Source: an uncultured Lachnospiraceae bacterium (GTDB lineage: Bacteria; Bacillota; Clostridia; Lachnospirales; Lachnospiraceae). From it: a DNA stretch of 64,000 nucleotides. Below the pieces are notes generated by a model. That model saw only the letters and a list, made by a program, of their open reading frames with translations. It searched no databases and was not told the origin of the DNA. Both the position numbers and the translations under genes were made by a program. The stretch is from the NCBI GenBank assembly GCA_945929965.1, contig CAMEOT010000011.1:1-64000 (forward strand), written 5' to 3'. Positions 54,286-62,844 of the stretch are shown in pieces (position 1 is the stretch's first letter; every line of letters begins with the position of its first letter).

Positions 54286-54714
54286 TCAGGGCAGGATTTT
54301 TTCAAAAAACAGTCCAGCCAGGAACCACCAGGGAGCATAGTCCAGCCGGATGATCCGGTGGATGTGGAAACGGCTTTTGCCGTAATCCCAGGGGCAGAGA
54401 TCATGCTTCCACAATAGGCGCCCACTGAGATATTCCACGGTGAAGATCATTGCCATATAGAACAGCCCGCGCCCGGGACGACTGATGTGCAGGTGCTCAA
54501 ATAGCCGTTTGAAGGGTACAAGCAGGCAGGCGGAGCCGTAGATAGGGAACATCCACAGGGAAGTATTACCGGTAAGACGCAGATCCCTGCGCCGAAGGGA
54601 GTGCAGCGCCGTGAACAGGATCTCCATGCACCAGCCACACAGTCCACACAGGAGAAAGCTCCTGCCGAAGGTTTTAAAAGAGTTTGCGATGGATTTTGTC
54701 ATTTTCATGGACAT
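54286..54714 (-). CDS. putative ABC transporter permease, CmpB/DUF1113 type
   Basis: A 142-residue membrane protein with about four hydrophobic segments. CGWCMEILFTALHS at the start, MFPIYGSACLL, FTVEYLSGRLLWK and WDYGKSRFHIHRIIRLDYAPWWFLAGLFFE match the family now called putative ABC-transporter type IV. No ATPase partner is adjacent, so the transport role is unproven. It converges on the MATE gene and diverges from folC. Confidence 0.8.
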   Translation of the reverse strand: MSMKMTKSIANSFKTFGRSFLLCGLCGWCMEILFTALHSLRRRDLRLTGNTSLWMFPIYGSACLLVPFKRLFEHLHISRPGRGLFYMAMIFTVEYLSGRLLWKHDLCPWDYGKSRFHIHRIIRLDYAPWWFLAGLFFEKILP

Positions 54715-54755
54715 AGTATATGAAATTTTCAGCGTATGATACGGGAGAGATTGCT

Positions 54756-56072
54756 ATGAACTATCAGGAAGCAATGGAATATATGGAAAAAGTGGGAACT
54801 TACGGCATCGTTCCGGGGCTGGACAGCATCCGGGAACTGTGCAGGAGACTGGGAAATCCGCAGGATGAATTAAAATTTGTGCATATTGCGGGAACCAACG
54901 GAAAAGGATCCACACTTGCTTATATTTCCGGCATCTTACAGGCAGCCGGATACCGCGTCGGTAAATATATATCACCTGTTATTACTGAATATTGTGAAAA
55001 AATCCAGATCGGAAAGCAGAAGATCACGCATAAGGATCTGTGTGAAGGACTGGAGATCATAAAAAAGCATTGTGATGCTATGGTAAGTGACGGCTTCCAT
55101 CATCCGACGCCTTTTGAGATCGAGACGGCATTGGCCTTTTGGTATTTCCGGGAAAAACAGTGCAATATCGTCGTACTGGAGACCGGTATGGGCGGCAGGG
55201 AGGATGCTACAAATCTGATCACTACCACGCAGGTGGCAGTACTGGCTTCCATCGGTATGGATCATATGAAATTCTTAGGGAACAGTCTGGAGGAGATCGC
55301 AGCACACAAGACAGGAATCTGTAAGCCGGGATGTCAGGTGGTCTCCATGCGGCAAAAAGAAGCGGCACAGAAGGTTGTGGAGCAGACGGCGGCAGAACTC
55401 GGCTGCATGCTGACCATCGCAGATGTAGCAAATGCAAAACATGTGAAATACGGACTGAAAAAGCAGACCTTCGATTATGGAAATTATAAAAAGCTGGAGA
55501 TCACCCTTGCGGGGAAATTCCAGGTAGCAAATGCTGTGCTGGCGCTGGAAGCGGTGCAGGCTTTGGAAAAATGTGGTTATGAGATCAAAGAGACTGCCAT
55601 TCGGAAAGGCCTGAGGGAGACTGTCTGGGTCGGACGCCTGCAAATACTGGGAGAACATCCGTTATTTATAGTAGACGGTGCACATAACGAGGATGCAGCC
55701 GCAAAACTTGCGGATTCCATAGAATTCTATTTTACAAATAAAAGAATTATCTATATAATGGGAATGTTAAAGGACAAGGAAGTGGACCGCGTGATCGCGC
55801 TGACGGAGAAGTATGCAGATCAGATCCTCACGGTGACACCTCCGGACAATCCCAGAGCCATGCATGCTTATGATCTGGCAACAGAGGTGGCAAAGGTTCA
55901 CCCAGACGTGACGGCAGTGGACAGCCTGGAAGAGGCAGTGGAGCTTAGTCACCTGCTGGCAGGACGGGATGATGTGATATTGTGTTTCGGCTCTCTCTCT
56001 TATCTGGGAAGAATCCTGAAGCTCATGGAGAAGAGACAGACAGCAGGGAATAAACGGAAAGCGAAGCGGTGA
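54756..56072 (+). CDS. folC: folylpolyglutamate / dihydrofolate synthase FolC
   Basis: Adds glutamate to dihydropteroate or folates. The 438-residue Mur-ligase-type enzyme has the P-loop [40 protein letters not shown] and HNEDAAAKL near the C-terminal domain. Start 54756 follows GGGAGAGATTGCT; an ATG at 54720 has no site. It heads a folate operon: folC, folE, HD protein, folP, folB-folK. It overlaps folE by 4 bases. Confidence 0.93.
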   Translation: MNYQEAMEYMEKVGTYGIVPGLDSIRELCRRLGNPQDELKFVHIAGTNGKGSTLAYISGILQAAGYRVGKYISPVITEYCEKIQIGKQKITHKDLCEGLEIIKKHCDAMVSDGFHHPTPFEIETALAFWYFREKQCNIVVLETGMGGREDATNLITTTQVAVLASIGMDHMKFLGNSLEEIAAHKTGICKPGCQVVSMRQKEAAQKVVEQTAAELGCMLTIADVANAKHVKYGLKKQTFDYGNYKKLEITLAGKFQVANAVLALEAVQALEKCGYEIKETAIRKGLRETVWVGRLQILGEHPLFIVDGAHNEDAAAKLADSIEFYFTNKRIIYIMGMLKDKEVDRVIALTEKYADQILTVTPPDNPRAMHAYDLATEVAKVHPDVTAVDSLEEAVELSHLLAGRDDVILCFGSLSYLGRILKLMEKRQTAGNKRKAKR

Positions 56073-56632
56073 AAATGGTAGATCAGAAGAAAGTACAGGA
56101 AGCAATAAAGCTTTTACTGGAAGGAATCGGGGAAGATACCGATAGAGAAGGACTGAAGGAGACACCGGAGCGGATCGGCAGGATGTATGAAGAGATCTGC
56201 GGCGGTATGGATCAGGATGCGGGAGAACATCTGTCGAAGGTATTCTCCGTAGACAATAACGAGATGGTACTGGAGAAGGATATTACCTTCTATTCTATGT
56301 GTGAGCATCATCTGATGCCTTTTTACGGCAAAGCTCATGTTGCGTATATCCCCGATGGCAAGGTTGTGGGGCTGAGTAAGCTTGCCAGGACTGTGGAGGT
56401 ATATGCCAGAAGATTACAGATCCAGGAGCGGATGACGGCACAGATCGCAGACGATATCATGAAATATCTGGCACCTCAGGGAGTTATGGTAATGTTGGAA
56501 GCGGAGCATATGTGCATGACCATGCGCGGGATCAAAAAGCCCGGCAGCCAGACTGTTACCATGGTGACAAGGGGAGTTTTTGCGGAGAATAAGGAATTGC
56601 AGGACAGATTTTTACAGCTGGTGAACCGGTAG
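56069..56632 (+). CDS. folE: GTP cyclohydrolase I FolE
   Basis: First step of pterin synthesis, converting GTP to dihydroneopterin triphosphate. A 187-residue enzyme with [21 protein letters not shown], the zinc ligands in [11 protein letters not shown] and the late Cys in [11 protein letters not shown]. Start is GTG at 56069 overlapping the folC stop, or ATG at 56075; both are close to GGAAAGCGG. Confidence 0.95.
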   Translation: MKMVDQKKVQEAIKLLLEGIGEDTDREGLKETPERIGRMYEEICGGMDQDAGEHLSKVFSVDNNEMVLEKDITFYSMCEHHLMPFYGKAHVAYIPDGKVVGLSKLARTVEVYARRLQIQERMTAQIADDIMKYLAPQGVMVMLEAEHMCMTMRGIKKPGSQTVTMVTRGVFAENKELQDRFLQLVNR

Positions 56633-56675
56633 ACATTACGGATGCGGAAGAAAGCTGTTAAGAGACCGAGACAAT

Positions 56676-57173
56676 ATGGTGAAGACTTTGATGGATAGAA
56701 TTGATAAAATATTAAATCATGATTTGTTTCTATATCATTTAGGACGAAACAATGCGGCAGAAGCAGACAGACGCTTCTGCCGTCATAGTATGGTACATTT
56801 TCTGGATGTAGCCAGGATCGGTACGATCATAGCACTGGAGGAAGGGCTTAAGATCGACCGGGAATGGATCTATGCGGCGGCACTGCTTCACGATTGCGGG
56901 AAGCATGAGCAGTACGAGAATGGCACGCCGCATGAGCAGGCCAGTGCCCGGATCGCATCGGAGATTCTGAAGGCTTGTGGATTCGATGATGAAGAAACGG
57001 GTGTTATTGTAACGGCAATCTCCAGACACCGGGATCCTGAGGCGGCGAAGGAGAAGAATCTAAATGGCATCCTATACCGGGCAGATAAGGCAAGCCGTGC
57101 CTGCTTTGCCTGCGATGCGGAGAAGGATTGCAACTGGAAAGACGGCAAGAAGAACCTGACCATTAAGTATTGA
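56676..57173 (+). CDS. HD-domain hydrolase in the folate operon
   Basis: A 165-residue metal-dependent phosphohydrolase. The HD motif lies in ALLHDCGKHEQYENGTPHEQAS with an upstream CRHSMVHFLDVARIG histidine and a later ISRHRD. It ends in a Cys-rich stretch, ACFACDAEKDCNW. It sits between folE and folP, where the pathway needs removal of phosphate from dihydroneopterin triphosphate; that role is an inference from position. ATG at 56676 has AGACCGAGACA upstream, a weak ribosome site. Confidence 0.8.
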   Translation: MVKTLMDRIDKILNHDLFLYHLGRNNAAEADRRFCRHSMVHFLDVARIGTIIALEEGLKIDREWIYAAALLHDCGKHEQYENGTPHEQASARIASEILKACGFDDEETGVIVTAISRHRDPEAAKEKNLNGILYRADKASRACFACDAEKDCNWKDGKKNLTIKY

Positions 57174-57224
57174 TTGGTGTCGGGAATATCATAAATAATA
57201 TTAAGAAGCGTGGGGAGAAGACAA

Positions 57225-58037
57225 ATGAAGATTGGCAACAGAGAGTTTCAGACCAAGGGACATACTTATGTAATGGGAATCCTGAATGTGACCCCGGATT
57301 CTTTTTCTGACGGAGGAAAGTGGAATGACAGAGACCGGGCATTGAAGCATGTGGAAGAAATGATCGCTGAGGGGATGGATATTGTGGATATCGGCGGAGA
57401 ATCCACCAGATCGGGTTATACCCTGTTATCTGATGAGGAGGAGATTGCCAGAGTCGTACCCATGATCGAGGCGGTGAAGGCAAATTTTGACATTCCCATT
57501 TCCCTGGACACCTACAAAAGCGGTGTGGCAGAGGCGGGAATCCGTGCAGGAGCAGATCTCATCAATGATATCTGGGGACTGAAATATGATAACCGTATGG
57601 CAGAGGTCATTGCGAAGAGCGGTCTGCCCTGCTGTCTGATGCATAACCGTAAGGAAGCGGATTATCGGGATTTCATGCAGGATGTGGCAGCGGATCTGGC
57701 GGACACGATCCATTTGGCGGAAGCGGCAGGCATCGCGGATGAGAAGATCATCTTAGACCCCGGGGTGGGCTTCGGCAAGACCTATGAGAACAATCTGGAG
57801 ATCATCAACTGTCTGGAAGAACTGAATATGTTCGGTTATCCGTTGCTTTTAGGATGCAGCCGTAAATCCGTGATCGGACTGACACTGGATCTGCCGGTGA
57901 CGGAGAGAGTAGAGGGGACGCTTGTGACCACCATGTTCGGTGTGCAGAAGGGATGCATGTTCGTCCGTGTGCATGATGTGAAGGAAAATGTCCGCACCAT
58001 AAAAATGTGTGAAGCCATTTTAAACAGTAGCAACTGA
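57225..58037 (+). CDS. folP: dihydropteroate synthase FolP
   Basis: Joins dihydropterin pyrophosphate and p-aminobenzoate; the target of sulfonamides. The 270-residue TIM-barrel enzyme has MGILNVTPDSFSDGGKW, DIGGESTRSGYT, NDIWGLKYD, LDPGVGFGKT and the pyrophosphate-binding LLGCSRKSVIG. Start 57225 follows GGGGAGAAGACAA; an in-frame ATG at 57210 precedes it. The late VRVHDVKE is typical. Confidence 0.95.
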   Translation: MKIGNREFQTKGHTYVMGILNVTPDSFSDGGKWNDRDRALKHVEEMIAEGMDIVDIGGESTRSGYTLLSDEEEIARVVPMIEAVKANFDIPISLDTYKSGVAEAGIRAGADLINDIWGLKYDNRMAEVIAKSGLPCCLMHNRKEADYRDFMQDVAADLADTIHLAEAAGIADEKIILDPGVGFGKTYENNLEIINCLEELNMFGYPLLLGCSRKSVIGLTLDLPVTERVEGTLVTTMFGVQKGCMFVRVHDVKENVRTIKMCEAILNSSN

Positions 58038-58076
58038 TATTTTGTGAAGAAGTGTTGGGAAAGGCGGAGTCGGCAA

Positions 58077-58934
58077 ATGAAAAACGGTACTTATGCGGAC
58101 CAGATCCGTATCGAAGAACTGGAAGTATATGCGCATCACGGCGTATATCCGGAAGAGAATGAAAAAGGACAGCATTTTTATGTGAATGCCACGTTGTATA
58201 CAAATACCCGTCCGGCAGGACTGACGGATGACTTAAGTCTCTCCACCAATTACGGAGAGGTCTGCCAGTTTATCACGGAGTTCATGCAGCAGCATACGTT
58301 TCAACTGATCGAAACGGTGGCGGAGCGGTCTGCTTACGAAGTATTACAGCATTTTCCGCTGGTACAGGGAGTGGATCTGGAGATCCGCAAGCCTGAGGCT
58401 CCGATTCCGTTACCTTTTGGCAGTGTATCTGTGGCAATTCACAGGGAATGGCATGAAGCCTATATTGCCGTGGGTTCTAATATGGGAGACAGCAGAGAGC
58501 ATATCGCGCAGGCTTTGGGACAGCTTCAGAAGAACAAAGACATCAGAGTGGAAAAGGTGTCGGAGCTGTTGGAGACACTGCCTTATGGCGTCGTAGAGCA
58601 GGATAATTTCGTAAACGGAATGTTTGAGATCCGAACGTTGCTTGCACCGGAAGAATTATTACAGGAGCTGCATCGTATTGAGCAGATGGAAGGAAGAGAG
58701 CGTAAGCTTCACTGGGGACCCCGGACTCTGGATCTGGATATTATCTTCTATGATGATCTGGTGTATGCTTCCGAGGATCTGGTGATCCCACATATCGATA
58801 TGGAGAATCGTTATTTTGTACTAAAGCCTTTAAGTGAGCTGGCACCGAATTTCCGTCATCCTATTACGCATAAGACCGTAACACAGATGTTGTCGGAGCT
58901 CCCTGTGGATCTTACGGAAGGAAACGAAGCGTAA
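58077..58934 (+). CDS. folBK: fused dihydroneopterin aldolase - HPPK (FolB-FolK)
   Basis: Two consecutive folate steps on one chain of 285 residues. Residues about 8-120 are FolB: IRIEELEVYAHHGVYPEENEKGQ, then the VEIRKPEAP-like VDLEIRKPEAPIP. Residues about 125-285 are FolK: AYIAVGSNMGDS, PYGVVEQDNFVNGM, then the catalytic RKLHWGPRTLDLDIIFYDD and IPHIDMENRYFVLKPL. Start 58077 is preceded by GGCGGAGTCGGCAA; the ATG at 58044 is less likely. The 3' end converges and overlaps the next gene by 23 bases. Confidence 0.94.
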   Translation: MKNGTYADQIRIEELEVYAHHGVYPEENEKGQHFYVNATLYTNTRPAGLTDDLSLSTNYGEVCQFITEFMQQHTFQLIETVAERSAYEVLQHFPLVQGVDLEIRKPEAPIPLPFGSVSVAIHREWHEAYIAVGSNMGDSREHIAQALGQLQKNKDIRVEKVSELLETLPYGVVEQDNFVNGMFEIRTLLAPEELLQELHRIEQMEGRERKLHWGPRTLDLDIIFYDDLVYASEDLVIPHIDMENRYFVLKPLSELAPNFRHPITHKTVTQMLSELPVDLTEGNEA

Positions 58935-59409
58935 AACGGGCACAGAGACCGATGAACAGACCGGTCACCAGACCGCTTAACAGTAAAAACGGCAGATAGA
59001 CCAGCACAGCGGGAACAGAAGTCAGTAAAAACGCAACACCGATCTGCCCCAGATTATGAAAAACAGCTCCGGTCATACTTGCAAGGAACAGATAATGTCC
59101 ATGCAACAGCCATTGCACAAATACCATTGCCAGCAGGCACAGGAGACCACCGGAGAGGCTGTACAGGAAACTGATGGTCTGACCGAAGAACAGGGTCGCT
59201 AGAAGAATCCGCACCAGAAGCACGAAAAAAGCATCTTTTGCGGAATATTTCCATAGAACAACAAGCGTTATTATATTGGCAAGCCCCAGCTTAATGCCGG
59301 GGATTGGAACAATGGGGGGCAGAGCACTTTCCACGGCATACAGCGCCAGCGCAATGGCAGAGAGCATGGAAAGCGTCGTTAGTTTTTTGGTAGCTATGGG
59401 TGGTTTCAT
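58912..59409 (-). CDS. Gx transporter family membrane protein (EetB-like)
   Basis: A 165-residue membrane protein with about five helices. KLTTLSMLSAIALALYAVESALPPIVPIPGIKLGLANIITL is typical of the family once called heptaprenyl diphosphate synthase component I and now grouped with substrate-specific membrane components. In Listeria the homologue EetB lies with EetA and FmnB in the flavin-based electron-transfer locus. Start 59409 follows GGAGATTATTT on the minus strand; longer frames lack this. It is directly downstream of the NusG-II gene. Confidence 0.85.
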   Translation of the reverse strand: MKPPIATKKLTTLSMLSAIALALYAVESALPPIVPIPGIKLGLANIITLVVLWKYSAKDAFFVLLVRILLATLFFGQTISFLYSLSGGLLCLLAMVFVQWLLHGHYLFLASMTGAVFHNLGQIGVAFLLTSVPAVLVYLPFLLLSGLVTGLFIGLCARFTLRFLP

Positions 59410-59475
59410 AAATAATCTCCATAATCTCCGTGTTTTTGTAATTTGTAAACGCAGTGCAGGCAAAAGGATATTTTA

Positions 59476-59904
59476 TCAATAGGTCACGCCGTCCGGGACG
59501 AGCGTCGTGTCATCCAAACAGACAGCCTCTTCCTTTACCCGGATCACCAGCCGGTTGGGCAGACAGGTGATGGGAAGCAGTGAGGTGCTGATAAATCCCT
59601 GATGCACACAGATCTGATCCGGACAATTAGCAGAGATAATGGCGATGCTGCCCGGACGGACGCAGACGGTGTTCGAGGCGCCACCCTCTCCCGGAACTTC
59701 AAAGGTATATTCGTCAGTCACTGTGTCCAGACGTATGGTCTCAAGTAATTCACCGCTTTGATAAATGTCAGCATAGAGCGCCTGACCGTTTCCGGTGGAA
59801 CTGTGGGAGACCGCATAGATCCGGATTCCGCAAAGGATGGCTATTACAAGCAGAACTGCTGCAAGGAGAACTGCTTTTTTTCGATCATTTATGGAAGCAT
59901 TCAT
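59476..59904 (-). CDS. NusG domain II protein, membrane anchored (EetA-like)
   Basis: A 142-residue protein with an N-terminal membrane helix (about 12-30, AVLLAAVLLVIAILCGIRIYA) and an extracytoplasmic NusG-II-like beta domain ending VCVRPGSIAIISANCPDQICVHQG and ITCLPNRLVIRV. Cysteines at CPDQIC and C-LP are characteristic. Start is placed at 59904 because AAAGGAG lies upstream; longer frames cover the divergent promoter. It partners with the Gx gene and stands divergently next to apbE. Confidence 0.86.
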   Translation of the reverse strand: MNASINDRKKAVLLAAVLLVIAILCGIRIYAVSHSSTGNGQALYADIYQSGELLETIRLDTVTDEYTFEVPGEGGASNTVCVRPGSIAIISANCPDQICVHQGFISTSLLPITCLPNRLVIRVKEEAVCLDDTTLVPDGVTY

Positions 59905-59957
59905 AGGAATAAGGAACTCCTTTCGATGAGAACAGTATAACAAAAGGAATGTAAAAA

Positions 59958-61049
59958 ATGAAGAAGTATTTGAAAATGCCCCGGGCGGTGCGCCTGGCAA
60001 CGCTTTTTGCAATGATCCCAGCGCTTTTTCTGGGAGGCTGCGGACAGCAGACCAAATGCGAAAAAAGCATAGATACCGCCATGGGAACCGTGATCTCCCA
60101 GACCGTTTACGTGACCGAAAATTCCCCGACTGCAACGGACGGAAAAACAGATGAAAAGGTAACGGATGTTGTTTTGCAGAAACTAAACGATCTGGAACAA
60201 CAGGAACTTTCCTGGCGGTTGGATAGTGCGGAAGTGGCGAAGATCAATGCAGCCGCCGGAAAAGGGCAGATACAGGTCTCTACTGCGATGGCAGGCTGGC
60301 TGGAACGGTGTTTGCAGATCTCGGAACAGACAGGTGGGGCTTTCGATGTGAGCATCGGTAAGCTCAGCCGACTGTGGGACATTGATACCTGGGCGGCAGC
60401 AGATGACCCGCAGGACTATGAACTTCCGGGGCTGGAGGAAATAGAACAGGCATGCGCTTTGGCAGGCTGGCAGCAGATGATATTGGAACAACGGACGGAC
60501 AGTACGGCGGTGAGTATTCCGGCGGGAATGCAGATAGACCTCGGAGCAGTGGGAAAAGGGGTGGCACTGGATGAGATCCGTAAGACCCTGGAGGAACATC
60601 CTAAGGTAAGCGGTGCTGTGATCTCTGTGGGAGGCAGCATTTTAACCTACGGAAACAAGCCGGAGGGCGGCACCTGGCAGATTGCGGTGACAGATCCGCA
60701 GGATCCTTCGCAAAGTGTGGGAGTGCTGACACTGGATGGCGGGTACTGTGTATCCACCTCGGGGGACTACGAGCGGTATGTGGAAGTGGATGGTGTCAGA
60801 TATCATCATATACTGGATCCCAGGACCGGTTTCCCCGCACGCAGCGATGTGGCGGGAGTTACCATCGTGACCAAGGACGGATTTTTAAGTGATGCGCTGT
60901 CTACCGCCTGCTTTGTATTAGGATCAGAGGAAGGGCAGAAGCTCCTGGAAAAATACGATGCGGAAGGATTGTTCATCGACCATGCGGGAACGATTACCAT
61001 GACAGAGGGACTGCAGCAATATTTCCATTTGTCGAATTCTCAGAAATAG
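59958..61049 (+). CDS. apbE: FAD:protein FMN transferase ApbE, lipoprotein
   Basis: Covalently attaches FMN to Ser/Thr of extracytoplasmic flavoproteins. A 363-residue lipoprotein: signal with lipobox FLGGC (Cys about 29), then DTAMGTVISQTVYV, the GGAFDVSIGKLSRLW region, IDLGAVGKGVALDEI, VGGSILTYGNKP, and HHILDPRTGFPARSD with the Mg-binding SDALSTACFVLG. It corresponds to FmnB of the Listeria electron-transfer locus. No RnfG/RnfD or PplA partner is in the window. Confidence 0.93.
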   Translation: MKKYLKMPRAVRLATLFAMIPALFLGGCGQQTKCEKSIDTAMGTVISQTVYVTENSPTATDGKTDEKVTDVVLQKLNDLEQQELSWRLDSAEVAKINAAAGKGQIQVSTAMAGWLERCLQISEQTGGAFDVSIGKLSRLWDIDTWAAADDPQDYELPGLEEIEQACALAGWQQMILEQRTDSTAVSIPAGMQIDLGAVGKGVALDEIRKTLEEHPKVSGAVISVGGSILTYGNKPEGGTWQIAVTDPQDPSQSVGVLTLDGGYCVSTSGDYERYVEVDGVRYHHILDPRTGFPARSDVAGVTIVTKDGFLSDALSTACFVLGSEEGQKLLEKYDAEGLFIDHAGTITMTEGLQQYFHLSNSQK

Positions 61050-61130
61050 TGTATAGTAAATATAGTCAACCGTAGATAACAGCAGGTGCGGCAGGCATCC
61101 GCTGATACAGCAATGATAATGGAGAATACG

Positions 61131-61481
61131 ATGGAAGAGAAGAATAGTTATCTCTCCGCTGATCCGGAGACCATAAGACAGATCGATGAGAAGATGCCGC
61201 CGGAAGAAGAACTTCAGGATCTGGCAGAGTTTTTCAAAGTGTTTGGAGATGCAACGAGATTAAAAATTTTGTCGGTACTGTTGTGTTCTGAGATGTGTGT
61301 GTATGATATTGCCACGCTGCTGGGCATGTCTCAGTCTGCTATTTCTCATCAGCTGCGGGTATTGAAGCAGATGGATCTGGTGAAAAACCGCAGAGATGGC
61401 AAGACGATTTTTTATGCGTTGGCAGATGACCATATCATCACGATCCTGAATCAGGGTCTGAATCATATCGAAGAAGGTTAA
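61131..61481 (+). CDS. ArsR/SmtB family metal-sensing repressor
   Basis: A 116-residue winged-helix regulator. The DNA-binding core is FFKVFGDATRLKILSVLL, then CVYDIATLLGMSQSAISHQLRVLKQMDLV. The last helix carries Asp99-x-His101, then ten residues, His112-x-x-Glu115, the spacing of the SmtB alpha-5 zinc site. A zinc or cobalt response is therefore likely. Start 61131 has GGAG 6 bases upstream; codons at 61113 and 61119 lie before it. It is next to apbE, and its own target operator is not evident. Confidence 0.9.
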   Translation: MEEKNSYLSADPETIRQIDEKMPPEEELQDLAEFFKVFGDATRLKILSVLLCSEMCVYDIATLLGMSQSAISHQLRVLKQMDLVKNRRDGKTIFYALADDHIITILNQGLNHIEEG

Positions 61482-61520
61482 AAAGAGCCGCAGGCGAAAT
61501 GCCTGTGGCTCTTTTTGTCT
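61480..61520. terminator. bidirectional terminator
   Basis: AAAAAGAGCCGCAGGC (61480-61495) pairs with GCCTGTGGCTCTTTTT (61501-61516) around GAAAT. It lies between convergent genes. Confidence 0.9.
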
Positions 61521-61530
61521 GGTAATATAA

Positions 61531-62556
61531 TTACTTTTTCAGGACATCCAGTGCTGCCTCTCTGGCTCCGTCGAAGCTGCTGTAAGTCCATGTCCCCAGG
61601 GGTGAATGATACCAGGTGGAAGTCTCTCCGAACATCTGGAAGTAAACATACTGGGAAGTCATATGGATGGCGGTATAATTTCCCTCGGCAATAACCCAGG
61701 AATCGCTGCCGTCATCCCGCATGCATTTCAGACATGCCTCCTCGCCGTTCACCTGATAATACACATAGCCGTATCCCACATTGAAGCAGTCGATCCGTTC
61801 TTCGGTCAGAACTTCCACTTCATTCCGTGAGAGGGAATAACGGCAGAGTCTGTAATTATTTTCCACATCCATATAGTAGATATAGTCACCCTGTGCAATA
61901 GGGTACCATAGATTGCCGTCCCATAGAGTGGAGATGCTGTCCGTCGAGGTATTCAGCGCATAGAGATAATGATTTTCCTGAGTACCGTTGTAATAGATGG
62001 TACCGTTCACGGCACAGGCGGGATTGATCTCGTAATCTGCCAGATCCGTTTTGCCGGATTTGTCGATGCCCATGCGGTAAAATAAAGGTCCGTTATCGCC
62101 TGAGGTCATGATGTAGAGGTTACTTCCCACCAGCTGGGCGGAAACGATGGGATCTCTGGTAAGTCCGGTCACATCCGTACCGTTTAATTTACAGCGGTTA
62201 AAGGAACGAACGGTACGCAGGGCACCGATACCGGCATCCCCGGAAGCTCCGGTCTGGTAGTAGTAAAGATATTTTCCTCCGGCCAGAATATTTTTTGCGG
62301 AAGCATTGCCCAGTTTTTTGATATTCTGCTCCGAAGGATCCATGGAGTACAGGGTGTTACTGTCGTAAGCATTGGCAAAATACACCGTTCCGTCGTACTC
62401 ACAGAAGTAACCGGAATTGTTCAGATTGCCCGCGGTATTGCCTACCGTCTCCGGGGGATTGTCGGGGATCCGGTCGCCCACGATGGCAAGTGCGCCAACG
62501 ATGATCACGAACAGAAGAAAAGGAATTAAAATGAACAAGGCTTTTTTATCTTTCAT
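61531..62556 (-). CDS. DUF5050 membrane-anchored repeat protein
   Basis: A 341-residue protein with an N-terminal membrane anchor (about 6-27, LFILIPFLLFVIIVGALAIVG), then repeated strands of the type DGTVYFANAYDSNTLYSMD, GGKYLYYYQT, GSNLYIMTSGDNGPLFYRM, QGDYIYYMDVENNYRLCRY and YGYVYYQVNGEE. The repeats suggest an extracytoplasmic beta-propeller of the DUF5050 family. Function unknown. Its start on the minus strand is preceded by GAAAGAAGGTTAACAC. Confidence 0.82.
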   Translation of the reverse strand: MKDKKALFILIPFLLFVIIVGALAIVGDRIPDNPPETVGNTAGNLNNSGYFCEYDGTVYFANAYDSNTLYSMDPSEQNIKKLGNASAKNILAGGKYLYYYQTGASGDAGIGALRTVRSFNRCKLNGTDVTGLTRDPIVSAQLVGSNLYIMTSGDNGPLFYRMGIDKSGKTDLADYEINPACAVNGTIYYNGTQENHYLYALNTSTDSISTLWDGNLWYPIAQGDYIYYMDVENNYRLCRYSLSRNEVEVLTEERIDCFNVGYGYVYYQVNGEEACLKCMRDDGSDSWVIAEGNYTAIHMTSQYVYFQMFGETSTWYHSPLGTWTYSSFDGAREAALDVLKK

Positions 62557-62655
62557 GTGTTAACCTTCTTTCCAACAAAATGGAACGTAAAGTTTGTGTA
62601 ATATCTAATATTATACCGTGCTTCTTGCTTGCGAACAAGGAAAAAGTGAGATAGA

Positions 62656-62780
62656 ATGATATCAGGGTCAAAAGGTCAAAAAGCCGTTCGTGCTTGCACG
62701 ATAAGGCTTTTGAACTTGGGACCCTCCAAACATGAGGAAGTAGCGATTTACGCTGTAAATCAGCGGATTCCGAATGCTTG
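62656..62780. repeat. multi-hairpin palindromic element upstream of pheA
   Basis: AGGGTC (62664-62669) with GACCCT (62720-62725), AAAAGCC with GGCTTTT, and TCGTGC-tt-GCACGA (62688-62701) make one nested hairpin; GATTTACgctGTAAATC follows. The head matches 3833-3854 at 20 of 22 bases. No gene is present in the 288-base spacer 62557-62844 apart from this and the pheA ribosome site. Confidence 0.6.
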
Positions 62781-62844
62781 AGAATTGCGATAGCTGCTTT
62801 GCAGCGGAGAATTCGTGGATATCAGTTAAGTTAAGGAGAACAGC

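Noticed and set aside
59905-60135. N-terminal extension of the NusG-II protein back to 60135
   Set aside because: The extra 77 residues are Arg/Ser/Phe-rich, run antisense through the apbE signal region, and lack a ribosome site.
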